A model generated the notes under the pieces. The model saw nothing but the letters and a program-made list of their open reading frames with translations. It had not been told where the DNA came from and ran no database searches. Made by a program: the position numbers and the translations under genes. Shown piece after piece: positions 26,077 through 36,700 of a stretch of 64,000 bases of DNA (within the stretch, counting starts at the first letter, position 1; each line of letters starts with the position of its first letter). The stretch lies in NCBI RefSeq assembly GCF_000512585.2, contig NC_089242.1, positions 1,984,001 to 2,048,000 on the forward strand. The letters are read 5' to 3'. Origin of the DNA: Kwoniella bestiolae CBS 10118. Its lineage: Eukaryota > Basidiomycota > Tremellomycetes > Tremellales > Cryptococcaceae.

Positions 26077-27571
26077 CTAGTTTCTAACCCCCACGGGCCC
26101 TCCATTAGGCGTAGTAAGCGGCGTGACCACCTTCCTCACCCCCGTCCTAAATCTGATCGGACCATCTTCCACCATCCCCCCAACGTACTTCTCAATCTGC
26201 TCCGAATCATCGTATTCTCCCAAAGTGGGATCGAAGTCTTCCCGTCGATAACCCCATTTACCAGGTAACCAGAAATCATCATGTGTCATCGATGTCTTGT
26301 TACCCATTCTTCTCTGTCGCAGGGTCAATCGTTCCAGCTGTTTCTCCTTGGCTTCTCTTCGCATTGATTGTGAGGGGGAGAAGAGCGGACCGGCAGAAGG
26401 GTGGAGAGTAGATGATTTGGAATGTGAAGGGTTGACCGCCAGGGGGTATAGGGAGAGTACTCCCGATCTGTCCATCCAATCTTCGATAGGGGCCAGTTCA
26501 GGTTCGGCCGGTAGATTGGAGGTGTTCAGTGTTAATCTGGATTGAGCTCTGAGTAATCCCGAAGCAGACAATAAACCATGACCATCTTCGTCATAGGGAG
26601 TAACAAGGTCGGAATGGTGATCATGGTCCTCCGAAGCTGATTCCGTACATGTACTGTTCCTTCGTGAATGTTGATTTGATCTTGGTTGAGATACGTTGTC
26701 AAGGTGATGATCGTCGTTGTTTGAGACGCATAGGTCGCACACTCTCTCTTTTACTATACGGCGTTTACCACTGATATCTGTTGAGACCAGTGAGCCCCGT
26801 TGGGAAGAATGGGAAGAGCAGAATAGCTGGCCGCACATCCTACAGTGGTGTCGTCGGGGACCGAGGAAGAAGTATGTAGGCTGAGCGAAATTGGCGGTGC
26901 AGAGTGGGTAAGTGCATAGAGCGGAATCGGCATCAGGCTAGGTAATCGCAGAATCATTATCAGTAGGTGACCAGTTGCGATGTAGCTTGGTGAATGGCTG
27001 TGCAACTCACTTGCCACTTGGATCGATCGATCACCTCGCCCATCACTCCCGTGTGCGCCGTGGCCAGCATCTCCGCGCAGATCTGTCTGTTATCTTCGCA
27101 TTCTGAGAGTGGCGAGCAGACATCGGCGATGGCTACGTCCAATGAGGGAGAGGATACAGGTTCCATGTTGAGGTAGTTCAATCCGCTGGAAGATGACGCT
27201 ACAGGTTGGAGCTTGTTTGCTGCCGAGGAGGATGATGAGGAGGACTGAGAATTGGATGAGGTGGAGAGATGAGCGGCATCTTGCGAAGCTGCAACAAACA
27301 AACAGACACGAGAGGGTCAGTAACTTGATTGGTCTGATGGGATACACTAGCGTAGTTGTTATTACGGCAACGGCAAAAAACAAGACTCACCAAGATCACT
27401 GGCACTGCCTTTTGATCTGCAGAGCTGCTGTTGGACTTGCTCATGCTGTTCTAACCATTGCGCCTGTGCGTTGTGTTGGGCCACTTCGTTGGAGGTGGGC
27501 AGTTGGGGAAGGAGCGAGTCGGGTCGGTTGAGTTGGAGTAGAGATGAATGCGAAGATGAATGGGATGCCAT
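26077..27571 (-). CDS. FYVE zinc-finger protein
   Basis: FYVE fingers bind phosphatidylinositol 3-phosphate on endosomes and vacuoles. The start is the ATG at 27571 (MASHSSSHSSLLQL), in a good ATGG context; no ATG lies further upstream in frame. Introns split GSASDL/ASQDAAH and DRSKWQ/PDADSALC. The finger, at about residues 140-215, has the WxxD signature (WQPDAD), paired cysteines, the basic ligand motif PRRHHCRMCG, SSHSSQRG and the closing RVCDLC. The C-terminal half is mostly disordered, ending with conserved-looking HDDFWLPGKWGYRREDFDPT. The PI3P-binding residues are present, so endosomal targeting is expected. It is not Vps27, EEA1 or Fab1-like by overall architecture, and I do not recognise an orthologue. 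Confidence 0.82.
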
Positions 27572-30119
27572 GGTGGTTGGTTGAGGGATGAGATGTAAAA
27601 GAAGGGTCAAAGGGATGGGATGTTGTTTGTATTTTTATAGTGGTTTGATTGATGCGAAGTCAAGGTGAGTAGACTTTGGGAATAGAAAAGGATGGGTGTG
27701 GGTTGAAAGGCGTTTATAAGGATGTATACGTTCGTCTCCACAAGAATTCTATACTTGCAAGCTACGGTCGTATGACCATCCAACTAATAGTGAACTAGGT
27801 AATTATCGTCTATTTGGTTGGATACTTTAGCATAAATCCATATAAACCCATAAACCCATAATTATCAGCACCGACCCTCCCCTTTTGACCCTAGATCAAA
27901 TCGGTCCCTTGTGTCCCTTTTGTCCCTTACTCCCTTTCCGATACTGACGGCCATAAACACACTTACATCCTAAAGTACCGAAGATTAAGCGGGTGCGGTG
28001 TAGGTCAGTGCGACTACTGAAAGGGGGTAAAATAAGGGTATCTTTCCCTGTGCTGTTGTGCTGTTGCTGTGCCTTTGAAAGGGGATAATAATCTCGGTTA
28101 TAGACTTAACCACGAGGTCCTAACTTGGGTATTCCTGATTTAATCCCTTTTACGGTAATTGATCTCAGGTGTCAAAGGGGTAGTCTCAAAGGCACCCATG
28201 CACCAAATTCGTAAAAACATCAATCACCTTTGGTGTCGTTCTGTCTCAGCCGCAAAGCAACAAAAAGTCCAAGACAATAGGACAACAGGACAACAGGAAA
28301 CCCGATACGGTATTTGGAATACGCAACAGCAGATCCTTGATCTTTTCGGACTTTACGTTAGAATGGTCAGGTTGCGTCGCTGTGTGCGGTACCTCGGATG
28401 CAGTTTTCCTACTGCCATTACCGCATGTTCCTTTCACGACACCCCAACTTGGACCTGGTCGTGTGCGCTGTGTAAGCGATGAGCAGGTATACGTAAATGC
28501 AAACCCGATCAAATCCGTTGTGGATTTAGACATAGACCATTTTAAGTGACCTACGCATTGCAGAGTGGCTTGATCACATACATGTCCTTTGACGACGGTA
28601 AAGGTCCAAGAGATGAAACTGCCATTTTGATGGGTGTTTTGAAACGGGACTAACAGTCCACCCTCCTTTGATTGATCAATCGATTAACATCAGAGAAGCA
28701 CGGATCGTCTTGATGTGCTTTACCGCTTTCAATCAAACGATCACTTGCTTGACCGGCTCCGCTTCCCATCAATTGGGGACACAAGCGATGCGGTACGGTT
28801 AGTTTCCATTTTCAGGATTGCCACGTTGTGCACTCCGGTAAGCAGGAAAAGGGTAAGGGGTAAGACGTTGCGGGTGAACTGTGCAGTGTATCCCTGCTCT
28901 GCTCTTGGTCTAACGATCGCAGTCATACCATAACGTCAAACACTAAAGTTTTATGGGCCGTCTTCAGAAAAAAGATCGTCGTTCCACTATCCTTTAACTA
29001 GACATGAGCTAACAGTTTGGGTTACTTGCTATCTGTAGGAACATGTTGAGATGCTAGGCTGCTCCACAGATGGATACTGCATGGTACATGGTGCGGAATG
29101 ATGTGGATGGTATCTTTCGTTTCAACGCATTGCGGGTGGATTCATCACGGGTGAACGGTGACGTAGCGTAACGGACAGATCTCCTTCCAGTTCGTTGGAG
29201 CCATACATGTACGAACCAAGACCAAGAGGATCCAGTGTGGTATCCTCTCTACTGTAATTGCATCCGGCAAAAACATCAGCTCACATACCTCATGCAACAT
29301 GATATGTCTCGCGTAGTTTAGAGGAACTTGGGAATCGGTAATGCTTAATTATACTGTAGTCCCCAAGCCACTCCATAAAACAATATCGGATATGTCATCT
29401 TGTGGGAATCACTGTGTCAAGTGAAGATGCCAAGTTGCCTCGGGAAGTCTTCACTTGCGTCCCAAACCGGATAAAACAGTCAAGACAGTTTCCCAATCCC
29501 ATCATTTTGCGGAACTCTTGGATCCAATTGCAACATACGTACAGTATTCGTCATCATCGGAAGATAAAACGGAACGGGTATAGACTGGATAAACCATATA
29601 CGGCCGGCGGTAATAACAAACTCTATAATGGGAGTCATAATGCTTTGCTACCAGATGAATGATGACAGCGTGCGTACGCTTGCCTCATCAGCCGAAAATA
29701 AGCGTTTTGAGTTTGAGATCAAAGTGTCAAAGTGTCATAGTCATAGAAGGAGTGCGTAAGACGGGCAAGCGAATCTTTCGGGATCAAGTGGGATGGGAGG
29801 TACGGGATTTTACATATTGGAGCGGGGGTCACCGCTCAAGGTGCAATGCAAAGTGGAAGGAGCGTATAAGGTCACGTCGGTAATTCAGGTCCGGATGATC
29901 TGCGAAGACGAGTTCGAGTTGACCTCGCAAAAGTCAACAACAAGAGCATCATTTACGAGGAATATGCAAATATACCGTATCATTGACTCTTACACTGTCG
30001 CATTTCCTCACACTAGCTGATCTGATTTCAGGCCTTTCCCATCCTGCGAATGGCTCATTGATGAGTCGGATCAGTGCATATCACAATCGTATGATGATAC
30101 CACAAGTCATCCCTTCAGC
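27572..30119. promoter_or_regulatory. Long gene-free divergent region between the FYVE gene and EZH2
   Basis: At 2548 bp this is the longest gap in the window and lies between two outward-facing genes. No open frame has recognisable content and no spliced gene could be built. Four stress-response-element-like cores (AGGGG/CCCCT) lie in about 300 bp at 27879-27883, 28022-28026, 28080-28084 and 28176-28180, with further CCCTT boxes at 27906-27936. These are 308-610 bp upstream of the FYVE start. It may also hold an unseen noncoding RNA. Confidence 0.35.
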
Positions 30120-33100
30120 ATGATGTTGACAACCCACTCACCACCTCCAACGCCCGAACCTCACTCACGATCCCAAATTCAAGTACCACCTGACACGTCC
30201 GTGGCTCACTTGGGACTCGGAGAACGTGATATTCGACGATTGGTGAGAGAAACGTTCCATCAAACTTGGAAAGATTACCATGCCTGGAAACCACCTTCTA
30301 CGCTAGCTATAATCAACGGGGAGTTGGAGAAAGGCGCGAAGAGGGTCTACGATGAGCTGGTAGAGGGGCATAGGAAGTTAGGCTTGGAGTTGAGGAAGAT
30401 GGTAGAAGATGAGACGAATATTGGACGGAAAGAGGGACGGTTCATAGGATCACGGGATGCTTTACGCACTACTTCTGGTTCTAGCACGGAACATTCAGTG
30501 GTGTACAGAAAATCGTCTATCCCCAATTTGAATGGTAATAACAAATCGTCCAAGAATGGTAAGGCCAAACAATCCACCAAGGTCAGCTTCCGATCTATTC
30601 CACTCAACCCCACCGAGGGAAGCTACACATACACACCACACCCGAAAGTACCAACACCAATTTCCATATCCGCCTCATCTTCCCTAACCGCCCTGACCGA
30701 CGCCAACGACATGGGAGAGCAGGAGAAGCGCAAAGAAGAAGAAGAGGATAGATACAAGATCCAAACTATCCCGCCATACTTCTTCTGCTCGTCTGGTACG
30801 TTGAACATATGCAGGGATGATGAAGGGTCGATGCCCTTCATACCGATTTTCAACGATAATCAGGATTTTGACGAGAGTGGTTGGTGTGAGATGTTTGATG
30901 GGCGGATGGCCTGGGAGGGCGCATGGAGGGATCCAGAGGGTGAGTGGGTCCATCTCGATGGATAAAAGTCGATTGACACGAGAACGAATATCAAAATGCC
31001 CATCATCCTGTCCATCCCCGTTGTGTGCAAACGCCATCATCTTCTCGTTGCTTCTCGCCACAATTCAGACGCAAACTGACTTCAATCCTTTGATCATCCC
31101 CAGTCGACATAATCCAAGTGGAAACCCTCTCTCGTATACTCGCCAAAACCAACGGACATATCGCATCTGACCAGATCGACCAGACTCGAATCTTACCGCT
31201 GGAAGTAGCAAGAATAGAGAACCTAGAGATATCAAGAGATCTACCTCCCTTCCCTCCGAAGCCTTCCATTTCTCCCACAACGGGCTCGAACCCTGTCAGA
31301 CCAAACAAGAGAAAATGGAATGAGCCACTACCACTGAAGGAACATGCCCAGGATGTATCGCACGTAGACGAGCTGGGGGAATTAGTGTGCTCCAGGCAGG
31401 GATGTACGATTTATGGATGTTTGAGGCATAGTCAGTTACTTTTTCTACTTCTTCTTTGAGATGTATCAGGACTGTTTTATCAGGAAGTCGGCTGATGGGT
31501 ATGGGTATGTGCATCCAGGCAGTCTGGAAGGTAATCAGCTATCCCTCCAATCATCGAGCGCGAACCAACGCCCCGTAATATCCATTTCTCAAATTCACTC
31601 TAAAGGTCGGAGCAGTAAATTGCCTATGGCCGTTGAAGGATTCCAACTCTGCTCTGAAGAATGTTACGCTCGATTCACCGTATCCCAGCTGTACGAAGCA
31701 GTTTCTCACCCGAGATATAGGGCATGGTCTGGGCGGGACCTACAACCATTGATTGAGATCATGTCGCAGGAAGATGAGATCGCAAGTGAAGATGTATGTG
31801 CGTTGAGTTTGATGAGTAATGGATTTACCTGCATGGAGGTAAGTGGATTACAATTCTGTCTCAGATAGAGAACAGTCATCATGCTGTCAGGTATGCCGGC
31901 TAATGGTATGTCTGCAACATGATCAGGTCGCAATGCAGATTATAGCTCTAACGGCTGAAGCGGAGGAGCCTTCGATACCGACTCCTTCAAGCGAATACAG
32001 CGAGGTTCTCAGTGCAACAAAACTGACCAGCCCAAAGAAACAGATCCCTCGTGAGTCCATTTTTATCAAAGCCATGACAAATAGTAATGGCTGACATCGC
32101 TAAACCCTTGCTCGTAGGTTTCTTACCAGTCAGTAATTCGTCAAATACCGAGGAATGTAATCATCCCGGACCATGTACCACAGCCAACTGTTCATGTTTT
32201 GCGGAAAGCTGGACGTGCGGGAGAAATTGCGGTGTAAGTAAATTTTCTGTATAGCCTTCAGCGGTCATGGCTCACCTTCGATCGATGGTCTGTCTGGATG
32301 AAATTTCCTTAGTGCTCGTCAGATTGTATACGACGAGACAATGGCTGCAAGTGCCGGCAAACCCTCGTTATCAATGGTATCAAAGTCACTCGGGGAGCAT
32401 GTACGGTCGAACGGTGTCCATGTGCGAAAAAGGGGAGGGAATGTGATCCCGAGTTGTGCGGTTCATGCGGTGCGGAGTGAGTACACGAGACTTTCTGGGT
32501 CAAATGACCTTGAGACACTGGGTCGCTGATACATGGGACGGTAGAGCGGAGATTGCATCCGCTAGGCGATACAAATATGATCATTTCCACGATCGCCCCG
32601 AAGGCTCTGAGTATATAGAGAAGACAGGATACTGTGGGAATGTGGACCTACAGAAAGGTGTTTTCCCCGTGAGTTTGAACCCCAATTTAATGACGGGTGG
32701 GAAATACTTGGCTAATCTGACTCTCAATGGTGACAGAAATTGAGAGTGGGAATAAGTCAGGTATCGGGATATGGAGTATTCGCAGACGAGGCTATACCCA
32801 AAGGACGAATCATAGGTGGTCAGTAGCTCGTGACAAGCCAGTATCACAACGTAAGCTGACATGGAGAGGTTCACAGAATACATTGGCGAGGTGATATCGA
32901 AACTTGAGGGAAACAGACGAGAGTGAGTCTATTTATACTCCTTGAAGCGAATTAGTGAGATGACACTGACCAAGGAAAATGTCATTGCAAATAGTGAAAT
33001 CAACGTTAGTGGACGATGTTGACGCTTGTGACATGTGTTAACTAAACCTGATTGGTGATTGTCACAGCACCAGATAGGCCGTCAATACATATTCACGCTG

Positions 33101-33549
33101 AATGGCGAGTCAGATATCGACGCGGGGAACTATGGGAATATAACTAGGTTTATCAATAGTGCGAAAGGCCAGCATAGGAATATAAATGCGAACAGTGGGT
33201 TGGATTTTACATTTTCTTTTCTACGACATGGCATGGTGCGAGTTGCTGAGTTCTCGATGGGGTGTAGCCATAACGGTGAATAACGAAGCGAGGATCGTAT
33301 TTACTTCTAGTGAGTTGCGACAACCCCGCCCACGCCCTCTTGGTGTTGAATGGACACTGATAATGCATTTGGTACATAGCACGACCGATCAAGAAAGACG
33401 AGGAGATACGATTTGATTATGGGTGAGTGATTGGCAATCCGCTTCTATTCATCCTTGTCAGCTAGAGTTCGAGCTGATACGGATCGCGCGGTAGTGGTCA
33501 ATTCGACGTCAACGGTAAAAGTAAAAGCAAGAACAAGTCAAAGAAGTGA
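30120..33549 (+). CDS. EZH2: Ezh2, Polycomb (PRC2) histone H3 lysine-27 methyltransferase
   Basis: Ezh2 is the catalytic subunit of PRC2, which writes H3K27 methylation for gene repression. Fourteen exons (30120-30939, 31104-31430, 31519-31838, 31891-32050, 32118-32233, 32313-32476, 32545-32668, 32737-32815, 32877-32922, 32995-33004, 33068-33194, 33268-33309, 33380-33422, 33495-33549) total 2433 nt, 810 aa. The first 540 residues are poorly conserved. A pre-SET CXC domain of the Ezh2 type follows: CNHPGPCTTANCSCFAESW, then CSSDCIRRDNGCKCR, CTVERCPCAKKGRECDPELC and GSCGA. The SET domain reads LRVGISQVSGYGVFADEAIP, EYIGEVIS, GRQYIFTL, GNITRFINSA and IRFDYGG. The usual NHS of the SET catalytic core reads NSA here. 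The C-terminus is a short basic tail. It is convergent with DMT5. Exon 10 has only 10 nt. Confidence 0.92.
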
Positions 33550-33757
33550 ACTGCAGAAGAACTATAATGTCGAGACGAATGATACGATTTGACGACGGAA
33601 AATAATAATTGTAATTGTATAATCTGTGATCATAATATGCATAATGTATTCGTGAAAAGGTAACAAAGTTAAACTAAAAAATCAAGACAATTCCCAAAAA
33701 ACTAAAATCACAACGTATACTCTACAAAATAACTTTTATCACTCTAAGTGTAGTCAA
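33550..33757. other. Short convergent gap between EZH2 and DMT5 stop codons
   Basis: Only 208 AT-rich bp separate the two stops, so both 3' UTRs and terminators must fit here or overlap. No distinct terminator is recognised. Confidence 0.5.
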
Positions 33758-36700
33758 CTAATCAATCTCAATAGGTTCCTCCTGACTATTCGTACTACCC
33801 TTCAATCCCATCATCCTAGCTTTCTTCGGACTAACCTGAATCTCCACTTCGACCTCTCCATTCCCACTCGACTCTCTCTTTTGCATTCTATTTACCAACT
33901 TCTTCCCCCTATACTCCTCGATCGGCACTTCCTCGTAATCCGCCTTTGCCCTCAACTCGTTCCTCCTCGACTCGAAGATAGTCATATCTATCGTATCCAG
34001 CGCAAGGAGTCTATGAATATGTACCTTCTTATTCTGCCCGTATCTTCTTATACGTCCTATAGCCTGCGTCTCCACCGCTCGATAGTTCAATAGGGAATTG
34101 GTGAATAGTGGTCCAAGGAAGATAACGTGGTTCGCTATAGTAAGATTCGACCCTGCTGCCGAAGCGTCATTCACTTTCAGGAGCAATACTCTATCTTCCG
34201 TCGAGTCGTCAGGATCGGACTGCTGGAATCTGTCTAGTGTATTGGCTCGAGCTTTAACCGATCCACTGAGGGTGACGTGCGATATCTTCCCGGAGGATAA
34301 TGCCTCGGATACCTTTCCGGCTAGATCCTCCCATTGTAGGAAGACTAGAACCCTCTGGTCCTTGGGTATGGAGTGAATGAGATCCACAAGTTTCTGTAAT
34401 TTCGCGCCGAATCGACCAGACGATAGTTCACCTTCTATACCTAATGATCTGACTTTGACAATGTTCGTATGTCTAACAGCGGAATGACAATCCTCCCCTT
34501 TCACACATCGTTGTTGATCAGCGGATTTGGTCATACATTCCAAACACGATACATGACCGCAGCATGAAAGGACGGCCATCTCTTTATCAGGGTTGGTTGA
34601 TGGTTTATGTCCACATTCAGAAGCTTCCAATACAGCTTTGGCTTCAGGTCCATTCCGTTGGAGTTTCCTAACTACCTCGAAGAATCTCAGAGATCTAACT
34701 CGAGCGACTAACTCTTTCGATAATTTTCGTAGCAAGTGAGATTGTTCACGTAATTGCCATTTCACGTCTTCCACTTTACCTCCCTTTTCGACTTTCGCTG
34801 GTTTCCCATGAACCGGTTCGTCAGGTATACGTCCATTCTTGATCCCGCATTTAGCAAGGACTTTGATGAGCCTGTCGGCAGCTTCAGAATCACCTTGATG
34901 TTTCTTGGTATTACTCGAATCATCCACCCATTCCTGGAAATGTTGTTTCTCCTGATCCTTGGAACCCCAACCGCCCTTCTTCCTGATCCAGCAGTGCAGA
35001 GCAACAGCTTCGTTGATAGATCGGTACAAGTCTTCCTCACATCCTATCAACTGTTGACTTCTGGCTCCGGTGATATGTTCACATGCTTCTTGCGCGGATT
35101 TCGCATCTCTCTTCTTGTCTGTAAGGTCCAAGGTGAAATGACAACATCGTTTGAGAAGTGCTTCTTCAGCTGTCTTTGAGTCGACCAAGGCCTCTTCAAG
35201 TCGGGCATTTCGATCACCCTGAGTGACGTTCTTGAATTTGGTCTCTTTTCGTCTGTATACGACCCATCGTCAGCTCCATTCTGTACAGGAGAGCCACCCA
35301 CTGCACTCACGCTTGCATTTCCAAAGCCTGGAGATGATGCTCCAATTCCAGGTAGACCGCACCCTCAGAAGCAGGTAGTTTGATGTGGTGTATATGCTCG
35401 ACAGTGGGTATATCATCGATCTCAGCGATGTTCTGCCTCACAAAGACGTTCAAGAACTCTTGAGCCAGATCATCCCTTCGTCTATGCCAAGCTTGAGAGT
35501 GGACTTCTCTGAAGGCATGGAACTTTTCAGCTTGAGTTTGTTCCTTCGCTCTGGCTTTTTGAGCTTGGGCGTTACCCTCCGCGTCGTCAGGTATACCTAG
35601 GTGGATACCCATGAAAGCGGCAATACTGGATGAACAAGTCAGCTGTCAAGTATAGAGCAAATTCTACAACAAAAGCTTACCTTCGAATGGCAGGGAAATC
35701 GCTGACCGGAGGAGTACCAGACAAGACCCATTTGTAGCAAGAAGACAGTCGAAGAAGAGCAGCGAGTGATTTCTTGTCTAAATATGTGAACTCGTCTGCA
35801 ATGACTCGTCGGAACCTGCATCATACCTATATCAGCTGTAATCTCCCGGATCCAAGATTTAGCTAACTCACCGGAACATGTGCATGACAGGACAAGACAA
35901 CCTCTTATAATCCCCATGTACGTTCGAGCTAGTGAACGACTCCGTTCCTTTGGCATTCCTGAATGTGGGTACAGGGATAGATGCTAGCTCATCCTCGTCG
36001 TCCTATTCAAATGAAACCACACCCATAATCAGCTCACTCTCAGTTGACTGAAATTAGTAAGGAGGGGGAGAGCACTCACGCTAAGTTCATCCTCTGACGC
36101 TTCCCACTTCTCAATATCCTCCACCGACTGTTTCGTCCTCTTCTTCGACCCCTCATCATCGTATTTATCCCTATAAGCCTTCCCTTTCATCCTCTTCCCA
36201 AACTCAGAGGTCTTATGAGCTTCTTTCCGTTTCTCAGACTCCTCTTTCAACTTCTTCTGCCTCTCCTTCATCTTGGTCTGTACCACTTCTGCTCCCTCGT
36301 CAAATAAGATCGTCACCTGCTCCTTCAATGAATCCATGGCAGTCTCCAACCTATCCGAGAAGAACCTTCCACCCTGCTTATCGCTCAACCATTCTTCGGG
36401 CTGGGACGACAGGTACTCGAACCTCTCCCAGTAGACATCAGCCTCGAAGATCTCAGAAGCCATAACTATTATATCTGCTTTGGACAGTTCCGAGATTGAT
36501 TTCGATTGAAGGTCCTTCATATTTTGAATCACAATGATATTGAACAGTTTCCCTGTGAATCGGATGATCTCACTGGGCCACTGTTTACTGAGATGTCCAG
36601 GAACGACAATCAACGTAGCTTTGAGGTCGATTAGTCCAGCCGGAGCAGGTTCAGGTGCAGGTAGGTTCTTACTCTCCGCAATGAGCGCAAGAGAAATGAT

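Noticed and set aside
28159..28549. Overlapping 70-107 codon frames on both strands
   Set aside because: Frames overlap each other, have no recognisable domain and cannot be extended by splicing.
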